From NCBI GenBank assembly GCA_964035545.1, contig OZ037767.1, positions 1,184,680 through 1,244,679 of the forward strand: a DNA stretch of 60,000 nt. The letters run 5' to 3'. This document shows positions 25,999 to 47,956 of this stretch, one piece after another. The position numbers were made by a program, and so were the translations under genes. Each line of letters starts with the position of its first letter. Position 1 is the first letter of the stretch. The notes under the pieces were generated by a model. The model saw nothing but the letters and a program-made list of their open reading frames with translations, was not told the DNA's origin and ran no database searches. The DNA comes from Bugula neritina. Lineage: Eukaryota; Bryozoa; Gymnolaemata; Cheilostomatida; Bugulidae.

Positions 25999-26479
25999 TG
26001 CAGCACTACATTCAACTATTTTGTCGGCTATTGTAAAGCAATGTTATTCAGCATACAACATCTTTGTGCAAGTGAAATTAGAAACAGAATAATGTATTTT
26101 ATGATGAAATAGAGGTATTGAGGGCAAAGAAGAAAGTTTTATGTAACTATTAGTGCATTAGATTATTTCATAGTCAGGGTTACAGTTTGATAAGACATTA
26201 CTCATCAGTTCAGTTTTAATTTATTACTATTAGTATTACTAAATATTGATTATTTAATTTAGCTATATAACAAGCAATGCTGCTTGAGCAACTTGTTTGC
26301 CATGTGAATTATGCCAACGCTTTTTACATTTTGAAATAAGCCAATGGAGTGCGATCAGATAAAATTCATCAGCTGAAACCTAGCTAGGTCAGGTTCCAAC
26401 GAATTTTTGAACAAATGAACAAACTCTGCATTCGTTGTGCCATTATGGCTCGCTATTCGTCCAATATATGTACATATAT

Positions 26480-27440
26480 AGGCCTACCACATTTCTGTGT
26501 TAGTTCTCAGGCAACAAATTTCACCATATATATGAGTGATGTATTCATATTCTATGTATGCTACATAATATAATAAACTTATATAAGTAATGATGATGAT
26601 CATTCCATGGTCAAGATTGTTCTCTAAGCCTAAGGCCACACTGTGCGTATTTTTGCACGCGAACATTTAAACCACAAATAGCAAAGGTGTCCACTTTAGC
26701 GTCAGTGATGCGTGATAAATAAAGCTTTCATTTTTAAATCGCACTCGCTTTCAATAAAACGCAATTTACTAAAACACTCGCTTTCAATAAAACGCAATTT
26801 ACTAAAATGTAGCACTAAAATAAAGAAATTGGGTTCGCTGAATAACTACCAGCCAATTAGGTGACGACGACAGAGACGATTCGCACTTGCGTTGAGAATG
26901 CTGAGCGACAAGTGCGAATGTTTTCTCAACGCGTACAGTGGACACATTTGCTACTTGTGATTTCAATTTTCGCATGCAAAAATACGCACAGCGTGGCCCT
27001 AGGCTTATCCCACATCACTGACGCTACAGTGGACACCTTTGCTACCTGTGGTTTCAATTTTCGCATGCGAAAATACACACAGTGTGGCCCCAGGCTTATT
27101 GCTAGGGCAAGTGCATATCATCTGTTTTCTGAGCTCAGTAAGAAAAATTTTTGAAGCCTCTGTATTTAAAAGGTTTTTATTTTATGTTTCGTATTTCAGG
27201 TCTAACCTTTGTTTTTTCATTATTAAACTTTTTTACTTTTGTTTCAACAAGCGAGAAAAACTTATTCATAAGTGAGATGTCTACGTGACTTGCGATGGCA
27301 GAAATAGATGTGAACGAGGAAAATTTTTAAAGAAGATGATGATATGCTACCAGGAAAGCTATATGCATGGATGAGAAAAGGTTTTATTAAAAGAATTTAG
27401 CTGCAAAATAGTTACTTAGAAATTGGAGAGAAAGTATAAA
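26480..27440 (+). pseudogene. second relic of the small acidic protein gene, interrupted by a foldback element
   Basis: 26495-26624 and 27099-27440 align with intron 2 and beyond of the relic at 8220-8830 (for example ATGGATGAGAAAAGGTTTTATTAAAAGAATTT split over the match). Exon 1, exon 2 and most of exon 3 are gone. The interval 26625-27098 is an insertion absent from the other copies. A duplicate of the gene existed here in addition to intact gene A. Confidence 0.65.
26625..27098. mobile_element. 474-bp foldback/MITE-like element
   Basis: Terminal inverted repeats of about 91 bases: left end TAAGCCTAAGGCCACACTGT, right end reading TAAGCCTGGGGCCACACTGT on the opposite strand. The right repeat is present twice in tandem (ends at 27007 and 27098). 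The middle contains a 29-base direct repeat (CTCGCTTTCAATAAAACGCA) and further inverted segments. No transposase. The superfamily is undetermined and the target duplication is not clear. Confidence 0.8.
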
Positions 27441-29634
27441 GATAACAGATGTTCTTTTGAGTGTTTTAGGAGCTGTAATACTTTAAGCAACTTCCAACAA
27501 GCACAGCTAAAGATACGAAATTGATTGTTAATCCAATTGTGTTTACTTGTACATTAGTACTATTTCCATATATTATTTATTTGTGCTAATCTTTTCACCT
27601 GTCATTTATAGCTATTTGTGTGTAATATATTTCTCACTCAACAATAAATACCCAATAAATCATCACTTTCCTTATCTTTGCCTCCAGTTTCTCATTATTT
27701 AGCTTAATGTATATACAGTATGTACAAGAGACGGCTTGGCTAGGCCTAAGTGTTAGTTAGTAGAAGAGCAGGCATGTGGTACATCCTGGTATATCGTGGT
27801 ACTTGTAACTTCTGATCCCACACATCTGATGCTCCACTCACACTTCAGTCTGTCCCACCATGATTTATGTTATATAAATAACTCCACATTTTAAGTTTCC
27901 ATAGATTGGTTATAAGGAAGTAATTTTATGCTTGATGTAATTCAATAATTATGCATTATACAATACAAGTACTATTGTCTAAATAATGAATGAAATGGGA
28001 TATTCCTTGGTAATGCAGGCATAAAGGCACAAAACAAGAGATTTTTCTTTGATTTAAACAGCTGCCAAAGTATTTTTCAAGCAACTAGAATAACGTGAAA
28101 ACATTTCCATTATTTAAAGGCGGTTAAGCTAACTTTTCAACTGTGTTTTTATGTTATCTTCCAAGTAAAATGTTTATTTAGAAACTGCATTTTATAACAA
28201 ATTTGAGTATTTCAATAATCATGCACATGCAGAAAATGTCAAAGGTCAAGGCTTACAAGCATGCCGGAGCTGAACATCAAGTAAGATTGTAGAGTTTTTA
28301 AGGCAAATTAGCTGATATTGTGAGTGAGCTTTTATTAGCTATAAGCTGCCAGCCTTGTCTTTATAGTGAAGCAAGTAAATGATTATTGTAAGTTGCCAGG
28401 TGACGTGGTGTCCTTTTCAATGTCACGAGCAGTATAATACTCTTGCTTCTCATGGAATATAGGTGTTTAACCTCTTTATTATACCATAAAAGTATTATAA
28501 TATAAAGTTGCATAAAGTTCGTTTTCTTGTATTTAACTTATGAAATGCTGCATCAGAATATGGTGCCACACATTTGATTGATCATTGAGTTGAATTAAAA
28601 ATTATGTTTAAAGGTCTACTTACTTTTTTGGAATCAAAAATAGGCATTCTGTGACTCTTACGGTTATGAATGACTATAAATTCAAACTGTTTCTGATTAT
28701 ATGTATATAGATAGTAATTCTTAAACTTGCTTTAGCTATCTTGAATTTACACACTTTTTCCTTAGGCCTTAGCTCCTTCAATTGCTAAGGTGTGAGTGAA
28801 ATAGGACTCTGTTCTGTGCTGCTGAAGGTAAAGAAAGCAGTTACTGGCCACATAATTAGATTATATATCTATGCTCAAGTCTCTACATCCTACGTGTTCT
28901 ATAATGTTATGTAGAAACAATATCGGCTTTCATAAAACTAATAATAGATAATAGTGTCAATGCTCTCACCACTTCATGAACTAGTTAAGCCTTCTAATCT
29001 GTCATTTTCTCTTGGCCTCTCCCATCTATTATCCAATTTTTTGTATTTCCTAATAAAGAAAAGACATTTTTTCCATAGTTCTATCAAAATAAAATAAATC
29101 AGTTTCCTGAAGGTGGAGCACATTAGGGTCTGTAGATTCTTCTGATCCACCATTATCTACCACAAATCTTCTAAATGACCAGCTTTAGTCTATTTTAATA
29201 TCTGTTTTATGTATTTCTTTATTATAAGAAAGGCTTTTGATAAACATTTGTTGCACTAAGTAAATCCTGTCCTACGTCATTTGAGTTTTATATCTATGTC
29301 GGTGTTTTAGATTGTGTATCTAGCTGCTGTCATCTTAGAAAAAATGCTAATTAGCAAAACAAAATAAGATTATAGAAACTAATAATACAAGTTATATAGA
29401 ATTAATTCTGTTGAGTTGAATGCATCTCTAGAATAATACTGCCTGATAGAAAACATACATATTGATGCCATTTGAAATTAAAATACTGCATGGGTTTTTA
29501 TTATTGAACAGTGATTGCTATCTTCGAAAATTGAATTTATTACAGAAATTTGTTGCATGTTTAAAGATTAAACAAGTTCACTTTTGCTTTTAACTTTTAC
29601 AATTAAGATTTAGTTTGGTATTTCAGTTTCAATG

Positions 29635-29812
29635 CTAAGTGTAGTAGTTAGAGTGCTGACCTGGTAAACACAAGGTCAAGAGTTCAAGTCCAAACTCATG
29701 CATTTATGTTAGGAAGAGCATCCAGTCATAATTGCTTCTATTCAATATATGAATAACTCTGTAGTCTGGTAAAAAGCCCTTTTCATCAAGGGGTCTCATA
29801 GGGATAGTGACA
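29635..29812 (+). mobile_element. tRNA-derived SINE, paralogue of the 12351 element
   Basis: GTAGTTAGAGTGCTGACC followed by GGTCAAGAGTTCAAGTCC, then GTTAGGAAGAGCATCCAGTC and the GGGGTCTCATAGGGATAGTG tail. Equivalent location to 12351. Confidence 0.72.
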
Positions 29813-29959
29813 CTATTAGAAATTAAGCTAGTATCCCATTTTAATTTTATGGCCAATTTTTTCCTTTTATTGCAAAATTAAAGTTTTTTATAAGCCAGCA
29901 TTTCCTTTTTAAATAATTAAATTATTATCCAAGACACCTACGCTGCACAAGCAATGAGA

Positions 29960-30179
29960 CCGGCTTAGATCTGCTTTCCTGAGCAGAGAAGTTAATGATT
30001 TCCTAGTCTTAAGAGATTTGAGGTCAAACAATCCTTATGATTGGCTGCTTTCTCAATAACTCAGCACTAATCTCTCAATCAACTGTCAGTTTAGATAACA
30101 AACAACTGTTACCGCGGAAATAATATTTTTATATAAAAGAGGGTTCTAATATGGCATTGCAGTCACATTCACTTAGAAT
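29960..30179 (+). promoter_or_regulatory. Px3 proximal promoter (inverted CCAAT, TATA)
   Basis: ATTGG at 30040-30044 and TATAAAAG at 30132-30139, with the start codon at 30180. Near-identical to the Px2 promoter. Confidence 0.8.
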
Positions 30180-38945
<8,766 letters not shown>

Positions 38946-39131
38946 GATTGACAGACTAGTCAATCCTCAAATACTGCTGCCCCAGATTAATCCAAGTTTT
39001 AATATTCCATAGATGACTTAGACCTCTGACTATTTGATAGTGAGACACACTTATTACCAAGTCACTAGAAATTTGAAATAAACAACAATGTGGGTTTTTT
39101 TTTATATTTTAAATGTATTGATAAATTGTCA

Positions 39132-39172
<41 letters not shown>

Positions 39173-40339
39173 TATCTGATGTACAAATACGTATTTTTAG
39201 GGTAACAGCTTGCTTTATCTATATAAAAGTATATATGCCCCAGTAAGTTAATTTTGTTTTTTTGATATTTTGTATTATCTTTCTTGTTTGTTGTTGAGGC
39301 TGTGATGAAATAAAGTTTTTCAGTCAACAATCACAGTCTTTGTATTTTAATGATCAGTTAAGTGTATTGTACCACAAATCATAGTTTACATTGCTCCAAA
39401 GTTAAACAGGTTGCACTCTATATATGTAGCTACTTTAATAACATTTCACACTTTTTTTATTCTCAACAACTAAGTCATAATGATATATTTTAATGTAAAC
39501 AGAGAGCACATGATACTAGACATGTTGTACTTAGTTTACTCAAAATGCTTTCCAAACTGATGATATACAGCTTTTTTAACATGAATTTCCCACAAACATA
39601 GTTTTATGGATTTTGAAAACCCATCATGCAGCTTTTCTACTCAGTGTTTCATGTCAAAGTCAAAATTTCAGAAATTAAATTAAAGTCATTGCTCAAAATA
39701 AAAACTAAAATTGTGAACTTATTACAATAAAAAGGCTTATATTATATGGAAATTTGTAAAATGGTTTTTTTGTAATATGACTGATGTTGAAGAGATCAAA
39801 GAATTGCACAACTTCCTTTGTTAAAATTTTTTGCTTTAGAAAAAATAGCTGCTAGCATCTAATTGGTTCAGTATTGAAGAGGCTGAAAGCAAATAGCATT
39901 TTCCTTCTCCAAGTTTTTATGGTAAAACTTTTTTCCATAAATCTTTGCTCATGAAATTTTGGTTGTAATACAAGGAAGATTAAGCAGAAACAATGAAAGT
40001 CTAAACGCGGGAAGTGAGTAAAGCTGTCATCCATAGAAACACGCCGCCACGTGTATATACGTGTGTATCACAATGCATTATGTATTTACTGTGTTTTACA
40101 ATGTATTAGCCAATATGCAGGGAATTCCTGGTTTCTTTATTTAAATTTATTGACATTGTCCATTGACCATTCATACACAGCATAATAGAAAAGTATTCTT
40201 TGTGTTGTGCCATGAATTATATCCAATGAGTGTGTTGTTTTGAATCAAAGTATGAATATAATGAATGGTTTTACCCTTAAGCTTTATGCTCTGAGTAATG
40301 TATCAGGAAATTTCGCTGTCAAACTTTCCTTTGAAGGAG
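38946..40339. other. spacer between Px3 and small acidic protein gene B
   Basis: Begins with the out-of-frame relic of the peroxidase tail (38946 to about 39012), then AATAAA at 39077 and 39309, a (TA)n run at about 39133-39170, and sequence parallel to 20900-22189. No separate gene seen. Confidence 0.65.
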
Positions 40340-40424
40340 TATATAAAGCAGATATTTTTGCTACCCACACATACACTAGTGTTCAATTCTTAGTATTTTA
40401 GAGTTGATGAAAATCTTGACAATC
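40340..40424 (+). promoter_or_regulatory. TATA region of small acidic protein gene B
   Basis: TATATAAA at 40340-40347, 85 bases before the ATG, with flanks conserved with gene A. Confidence 0.75.
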
Positions 40425-42278
40425 ATGGCTAAGAAATCGGCAGTTTCAACTTTACTACTGTGAGTATAATATTCATACACACACCACAACCTTTAAATAT
40501 CAAACTTACTTTTTTGTTCTTATAATTGTTATTATTGGCTATTGATTCATAAACATTGGGTGTAAATATTATAACTTTGCTTGAAATAAGAAATTTATAT
40601 GCAAAGACTTTCTCCCTATATCTTTGAATAACAAAAATTTTGAAACAACTTGATACGTTTTTTACAAATTAAAATAATGGCGAATAAAAAAATTTTTTTT
40701 CAAGCTATTTTAGCAAATTGAAATATTTTTAGCTGCATGCATAATTGTTTTATTCATGTTTTTCTTGAGGTTTCTAGTATTTTTGATAGATTTATGATAC
40801 ACTTTTGGTAGTTTAATTACACAAAATCATGATTAAACTGACATAAAACAGAATTGCATCTTTGCCAGGTTTTCTTCTCACTTCAACTGCATGACTGAAT
40901 GTTTTCGGTGCATAGTATGCATAGAAATATAGCTATCAATTACTTAAAACTAGTTACCTAAAAATGTTTAAATAAAAATCTACATTAGCTTTTATCAGGT
41001 AACAATATTATTAATTTTATTTTTTCTCTAAGTTTTAATAATTAATAATTAGTAAATTATTAACTGGGAACTATAACTCAGGTATATGTACTGGCATCTA
41101 CTATAATTTGCATATATAGTAACTATGTAATTATTTCTGTTACAGAGTATTCATAGGAATTTTGTTGGCTAAAGGAGATGCAAGAGTACGTATATTTCTA
41201 TATTTTTAGTTCTTATGCAACACATTTACTATATATATGCATATATATAATGTATTCATATTCTATGCTTGTTATATAATATTAAAAATCAAGTAATGGT
41301 GATCACTTAAAAAATGCCGATAATAGTTTTTGCTGCTAGAAATAAATTTTTACCACCAGTTTTTAAACTTGATGAGAATAATTTCAAAGAGTCTATCTGA
41401 TATGTCTGGTACTTTAAGTCAAATTATTTGTTTTTGTTATTTAATTTCTTTGGATTCTTTTATTTTAGTTTTTGACAAATGAGGCAACTTCATTGAGGGA
41501 GTTGTCTACTTCTCCTGTGATAACAGATGTAGCTGTTGATGTGAGTGAGGACAACCCAAAAACAAGAGAGACAACACCTGAAATTGGAATGACAACTCCC
41601 CTTAGCACAGAAATGACATCTACTGCTGATATCGAAATGACTAGTTTTGATATGGAGGATGCAACTTCAGAAGAGACAACTCATGACATGAGAGAGATTA
41701 CTTCTGATATTGGAATAACAACTCCCTTTAGTACAGAAATAACAAATAATATAGAAATGGCTGAAAATGACATGGGGGACACAACCCCCGATGAGACAAC
41801 TCTGGAGATGGTAGAAATGAGCACTGTCATGGGTAAGAAAACTCCTAATATTGTTGATGTAACTAAGAAAGCTAGAGAAATGAGTCAATAATAATTAAAG
41901 CTATTAAATAACTCAGATACAAGCATGGCTACAAAAGAACCAATAAAAATCATTGACAAAAGTGTTATATCCAGTTTGAAATGCACATGGTGTTTTTTAT
42001 TTGGATTTAGGCAAAAATATTTTTTAAATATAATATAGCAAAACACTTTAATCCGATTGATTTCGAAAGTTCAGTACATCATTTGTTTAACAATTTTAAA
42101 ATAAAACTGTTGAAACTGCAAACTTTTCAAGTACGAAAACATTTGAAAATAGTAATATAATGAGTGCTTCTCAAATGACATGATCTGTATTGACTTATGA
42201 ATTTCAAATGAAGCATTAAGTTATTTTCTATTTTTAGGCAAGGATGGGGATCAATTTTCTACTTACAGTCACAACTAA
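40425..42278 (+). CDS. small secreted acidic Thr/Met-rich protein, gene B
   Basis: Exons: 40425-40459, 41146-41185, 41469-41832, 42238-42278, giving 159 aa. Signal peptide MAKKSAVSTLLLVFIGILLA KGDA is encoded by exons 1-2 as in gene A. Exon 3 is acidic and rich in Thr, Met, Glu and Ser (TTPEIGMTTPLSTEMTS, DTTPDETTLEMVEMST). Exon 4 adds KDGDQFSTYSHN. Compared with gene A one repeat-like segment is missing, so the array length varies. Intron retention would give an alternative end at 41891. AATAAA at 42446. Lies immediately downstream of Px3, as gene A does after Px2. Function unknown. Conserved splice sites and frame between A and B support real genes. Confidence 0.82.
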
Positions 42279-43689
42279 ATTAAGACCCAATATCAACGAA
42301 TGAAATTACTTGTATTTTATTTGAATAATGACGAAAACTGTTCAACAGCAGCATCAATATTTTGACTAAGTGCTAAAAAACGGTTTTAAAAAAGTTATAT
42401 ATACAGGCATATTTATTACTCTCTTAATTTAATTTAGTATATTTTAATAAACTATTATTTAGCACCATATTTACATATTTCAATCAATTTCATTAAAACT
42501 AAATAGTGTTATAAGTGGTACAAATTCTGCCATATAGCTACTTTACTAAATATATATTGAAATATTTTTAAATTATCAAGTGACGTAAATTATTTTGCAA
42601 AGTTCAATTTACAGATTGACATGAACTGTAGACCTTGATCTAATCTCTAAATTTATAATTTATGATTCTGATGTTTTTAGCTGTTTTTGATTATTAAGAA
42701 AATTAAATTTCTTTAATACACAGCTATATGGAAATTTTTTATTGCCTTTTTAATTAATTACTTTCCATTCTTTCAAACATGATGCAACCTCATGTTGCTA
42801 TTGTATTAATTATAATATATAATATAGCACATTTTTTTTAAAAACTATAAAACCAATTTAAATTAAATTGCAACAATTTTTGATGAAAAGTTATCAATTT
42901 GAGGACTTATATTAGACAAAGTTTTTATGCTTACCATAAATTAAAAGATGAAAACAATGCAAATTATTATATTTTTTTTTTGATGTTTATGGCATAACAG
43001 TTGATCATCCTTCTCACCCCCTCCCCCATTCTATATTATGACTTTGTTAAAATCATAAACTTTAAAAGCTTAAAACGGTATTTAAACGTGCGGACTTATG
43101 GTTTTAACTTGTTTTCATGTTCAGGAAATATAAAACTATACGATAATGCTAAAATACAGAATACTATATAAGCAACAATTAGAGTGTTATGTGACAATTA
43201 TGTTGCTTACAAAATGCAAAATTGCAAGCAAGCTGTAGAAATATTTCGTATACCATGATACTTTTGAATTTGATGTCATTCAACTTAGTAACTTGGCTAA
43301 TTATAAATACAGTGATGCAAATTTCAAGGATATTGCCAGTAATTGTGGCTATTTTGACATATCTGTTGACATATATGGAGCTGGAAATATACTGGTTTAC
43401 AGACAGCTGGCTACCACACAGTTGTGTTGATACTTTTAAACTAAAAGCAAAGCATGGTTGGGCATATGTTGGTGTTTTGTTTACAAAAATTGTCTCCTAA
43501 TGCATGTGTTTATTTGATACTAAATTAATGACTAAATTTTATGATTTCTTAAATTATAACAACTCTATTATATATGTATTTTACAATTAACTTGTCATTT
43601 GCCCACACTGTTCCAGATATTATTTTGAGGACATATTCTTGGTAAAACTATGATCCGCCTATGACATATCAAGTTGCTCAACAACTCAT
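42279..43689. other. AT-rich spacer
   Basis: 3' flank of gene B followed by unassigned AT-rich DNA. The open frame at 43222-43500 has no recognisable features and no paralogue. Confidence 0.55.
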
Positions 43690-44009
43690 GTTATAAGTTG
43701 CGTTTATACCTTCACGATTTTCGGTCAAAATTTCAATTTGGCCGGGTTGAAATTTCTCCGAGTTGCATTGCATTGTAAAAGCCACCCGTTGAAATTTTTG
43801 TACTGTGATAACTTAATCGGCCAAATTGACCAATGATGTTGCTTACATGATTACCTGCGGCGTATTCCATTTCGCAGACGTTTACATTAGTAACGGACAC
43901 ACCCCTTTTCTCTTTTCTACCACGGCAAGTAGCAGCACGATTTTACACTCTAACTACTATATTTTTTTAACTAAATTTTTATTCACATATATTTATAATA
44001 ATAGATAAA

Positions 44010-44894
44010 ATGGCAACACAAAAAATTAATGAAAACGATGTATTAAATTTTATTTCTGAAATTGAAAGTCGTCCAAACATTTGGAACTACAAGATCAAAG
44101 GTTCCTACAAAACCAAGAACAAGGAATTGGCTGAAGTAGCCAAAGCTTTTAACGTTTCAAGTAAGTAATTTTTACATGTTTTAGTTTTAGTACTTGCTAC
44201 TTTGCCAATGTTGATGTGATTTATTTAATAAAGTGATGATCATTTTAAAATAATAAAGTTACCACAATTGATTTTTGTAGCCAAAACAGCGACAAAAAAG
44301 TGGCAAAATCTGCGTGATTATTTTAAAGATATTTTGAAAAGACAAAAAAATAGTACACCCTCATCTGGTGCAAGTGCACAAGAAGTTCTTGAACCAACGT
44401 GGGTGTATTGGAAAAACATGAAATTCCTATTATCTGTTGAGACCCAAATATGCGAAGAAAGCCACTCATCTCTTGATGAAACTGTGAGTTTCCAAGTTCT
44501 CTTCTATGTTACTCTATTTTTATTCCTAGTAAGTATGCTACGTTTCAGTTGCATGCTATCAATATTTTAGATAGCTTTACCGAGTACAAGCTCAATCAAT
44601 GGAGATGAAAAAGAACAAACAAGAAAAAGAAAGTATGATGACTCAATGACTAGGGCATTGAATACGGCTTCCAATATGCTTGATAAGATTGCTGGAAAAT
44701 TAAGCGATAGCAATGCACCTGCGTCTAAGTACCCACATTTGGACTATTTTTTTAAAGGACTTAGTGAACAAATTAAATCATTACCAGCAAGCTGCCATGG
44801 AGTAGCCATGCTGAGGCTACAGGAGTGCGTTAATGACTTGATGACTGAGCATACTGAACAGGACAGTAGTTACCCTACTTACTTTGAGCTTTGA
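44010..44894 (+). CDS. PIF/Harbinger MADF/Myb-like DNA-binding protein
   Basis: Exons 44010-44160, 44281-44483, 44571-44894, giving 225 aa with all junctions in frame. Residues about 8-75 form a MADF/SANT-like domain: FISEIESRPNIWNYK, then ELAEVAKAFNVS and a KKWQNLRDYFKDILKRQ helix. Pro/Ser-rich and Lys/Arg-rich linkers follow (EKEQTRKRKYDD), then a C-terminal helical part with FKGLSEQIKSLP. In Harbinger elements this second protein binds the transposon ends and helps bring the transposase to the nucleus and DNA. The frame is intact. Confidence 0.85.
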
Positions 44895-45132
44895 AAAGTT
44901 ATGTTGTGTTATTGCTATGTTTTATTGTTGACTTTTTTATTTAGGCTATTGTTATATTTGTTTTGTTACATTGTTCGAATTGAAAAAATTGAATAACAAA
45001 AAATAACTAAAAAGACACAGTTATGTATGCTATTTTGTATCAATTCATCTGTAAGACATACACAAAGAAGAAAACTTACAAACTTAACAGAAATAACCTA
45101 AAAATTCATTAAAATGGTAATAAACTAGAAAA

Positions 45133-46433
45133 CTAGGAATATAAAATTGGATTTCTCACAACATAATCTTTGAATCTATCACGTATTTTGATAGCTGTAT
45201 TTGTACCACGGGCTTGCGGCTCACTAAGCCTACCAAAACTTGTCTGCTCTAAGGAAATCTGTGGCTCTAATGCTGCTCCAGTTGGAGGCTGTCTGTTTTG
45301 TCTTATGATGTTGTGCAAAATACAACAGGCGAGAGTTAGCACTTTCACCTTGTGTGGTTCTAGATCTATAGGCCTGAAAAATATCCTCCAAGTATTTGCA
45401 AGAATTCCAAATGCATTTTCTATAAGCCTTCTTGCTCTAGAAAGTCTTGCATTATGTACCTGCAAATAAAAAATAAAAAATAAAAAATAAGCAATATTTT
45501 GAAATGACAACATATTAAAGATATTCTATGTTGATCACCTCTTCATCAGGAGGCAGCACCCTGGAGTGTGGTTTGGAGAAAGGCCTCATCAAAAATGGTC
45601 TCAGAGGAAATGCTTCATCGCCAACTATGACAAAGGGTAAGAGCTCTGTGCCTTGCTCTGGAACTTCTGGCAGTGGAAAATTAATGGTTCCATTTTCAAT
45701 GTGTTGCAATAGCTTTGAAGACCGAAAAACTCCCCCATCAGAATGGCGCCCTTCTGCTCCACATTCCACATATGTGAACCTGTAACAACAAGAAGTTTAA
45801 ATTACATTCCCTCTTAAACTAGAGAAAAGCTATTAATATGTATTCAAGTGTACATACTTGTAGTTATGATCGCACATAGCAAGCAGGATAATTGACTCAA
45901 ATCCTTTGTAATTGTGGTATTGAGATCCAGCGTGGTATGGCTTGTTCATAGTGATATGTTTGCCATCCAGTGCTCCTAATAATAATAATAATACAAAAAT
46001 GATTTAAATAAATGAGTTACTCAAATAAAATAATTTTTAAATTCAAAACTATTGAATATTGTTTTTACCTAAACAATTAGGGTAGTTCCATTTCTTGAAG
46101 CCTTTTGCCACTTCCTTCCATTCTGTTACCGTAGTTGGTGTTTTTAGCCATTGCCCTTGTAAGCTACTGATAATTGAAATGCACACGTCCATTACAATAT
46201 TAGATATCGTTGCTAATCCAATATTCCATTCATAATGAAGAGACGTCATACTTTGACCGGTAGCTAAATATCTTATGGTAACCTAAAAAAGATAAATTTA
46301 TGTAAAATCTAAAAAAGTGAATTATCAGAATAAATACTTTTGTAAAATCTTAACACAATACAAATTGATGACCATTAATCTTTCTTCGGCAGATATTGGG
46401 ACTGATGTAGATCCAGCTTTTTCTATCTTTGAG
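45133..46433 (-). CDS. PIF/Harbinger transposase (HARBI1-like), N-terminus missing
   Basis: Minus-strand exons in order: 46433-46373, 46282-46069, 45975-45858, 45779-45539, 45459-45133, about 320 codons. Family landmarks in order: [19 protein letters not shown]; first catalytic Asp in GALDGKHI; second in GRHSDGGVF; third acidic position in [11 protein letters not shown]; then LPPDEE and [20 protein letters not shown]; then [11 protein letters not shown]. Length and start show the usual N-terminal segment is absent: no upstream exon could be found, and the first visible exon begins at an acceptor. Otherwise no internal stop. Cut-and-paste transposase; likely inactive in this copy unless an unseen first exon exists. 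Confidence 0.85.
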
Positions 46434-47956
46434 CTAATAGAATGCAACACATAATTGAACTCATAGGTTCATAATAGTTCATAATAGACTAACACATAAT
46501 AGTCTGATAGCTGCTTGAATGTGGCAATATTTGCTGGTAGTTGTAGTTTATAAAGCTGTGGTTTTCAGTGTGTTTGGTATTAATTTGCAAATTACAATTT
46601 AATAACATGGCTTGGTGTAAGCAAATCTTCTATCTGGGCCACATATAATATTTTCAATTTATAACAAACCAACATGTTGCTGAAAAAATTCCTTCTTTCA
46701 ATGGCTTAATTGATAATTCCACTCAAGATATGCAATACAGTATATAGTTGCGTCTTAAAATCTATTATCATTATAAAACTATGTGATACAGGTATTTGGC
46801 TTCAAACAGCATTTCCTTTTAGCCAAGTTATGAAATCTGTAGCAAAATTTGTCAAACTAAACTTTTAAAGTTTTAAAAAGTAAAACTTAAAGTAAAAGAG
46901 AACTTACAAATGCCTAGCTTGGATCTAAACAAATGTTAATAAATGTGAGTAACTGACAAAGTAAGTGAGTGTGAGTTGCTTGAATTCCCATATTATTGTG
47001 AAACATTTCGCAACTTTTTAAAAACACAACTTGCAGTATCTTTCATGATGAAACAAAGTTTTTGTGGATGAAAACAGAAAAAGTTGCTACTGTTGTAAGC
47101 ATTAAATATATTGTTTAGTAATAAAGAATCAGGATGTTGGTTGCAAAACAAGCATTCTATTCAATTCGTGACATTTTGATATAAAAACAACTTTGCTTGA
47201 TGGCGTTACCAACCCCAGTGCTACATTCACATTTGCAGAAGAAAATTTATAATCAGCTCATTTTAAAAAAAAATTTATTACTCATAACTTTTTTATTGTT
47301 TATTTATTGATTATATTTTACAAAACGTAGAATAGTAATTAAGTTTTTTGAGTCTCCATCCACTTCTAGTTATAGCTTATGTTGTATCCACCCCTATTTA
47401 AAGCGTATGTTGTGTACGCTCCTGGATAAAGTTGCCTGTATATTATTATTATGATATAAATCAATGGAATACAAATGGCAGAGTGTTCACCACAAACACC
47501 CATTCAACAGAGAGCTGGTTCTCCATCAAAGTGCTGTTGAAATCTGATTAGTAGAACTACAATCATAATGCTGGACAGAAGTGCATACTTTGTGTAAGTA
47601 GTTGAATCTATAATATACACTTATCTAACCAACAGCTAATAATAATATTGTATAGTATTGACTTGTTGCTATAAACATCTAATGCATTGCTACATGTAAG
47701 GCCTGAACATAAAATAAATTGAAAACAAAACCTATGGCATGTATCTGCTGCTTAATATATGATTTTAAATTTACTCATTTTTTTCTAGTATTTATTTATT
47801 TTATTGAATTATTGGAAGTAATAATTGAATCCATTGTATTGTGAATAAGGCACTATGTTTCCTTAATGCTGGCTTGAACAAGAAAAAGTGACAAATTGAT
47901 GAATGATAACAGCCACAGGTGAAGTTTGATAAACTTCTATAGTCACTTTTCTCAAA
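46434..47956. other. AT-rich spacer upstream of Px4
   Basis: No gene seen. The promoter module of Px1-3 (inverted CCAAT plus TATAAAAG) is not recognisable before Px4. Confidence 0.55.

Larger units (their letters stand above)
43690..46433. mobile_element. PIF/Harbinger DNA transposon, incomplete
   Basis: Two convergent genes typical of the superfamily: a MADF/Myb-like protein on the plus strand and a DDE (DDE_Tnp_4/HARBI1-like) transposase on the minus strand. A possible left terminal region at about 43693-43830 contains inverted segments (AATTTCAATTTGGCC with GGCCAAATTGACC). No matching right terminal repeat was found after 46433 and the transposase lacks its N-terminal part, so the right end seems deleted. 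Confidence 0.82.

Noticed and set aside
26861-27275. Two plus-strand frames of 97 and 78 codons
   Set aside because: They run through the inverted repeats of the foldback element and repeat the same peptide twice (FACKNTHSVA, FACENTHSVA).
43222-43500. 92-codon frame with hydrophobic stretches
   Set aside because: AT-rich, not conserved in the parallel region after Px2, with no domain or splice support.
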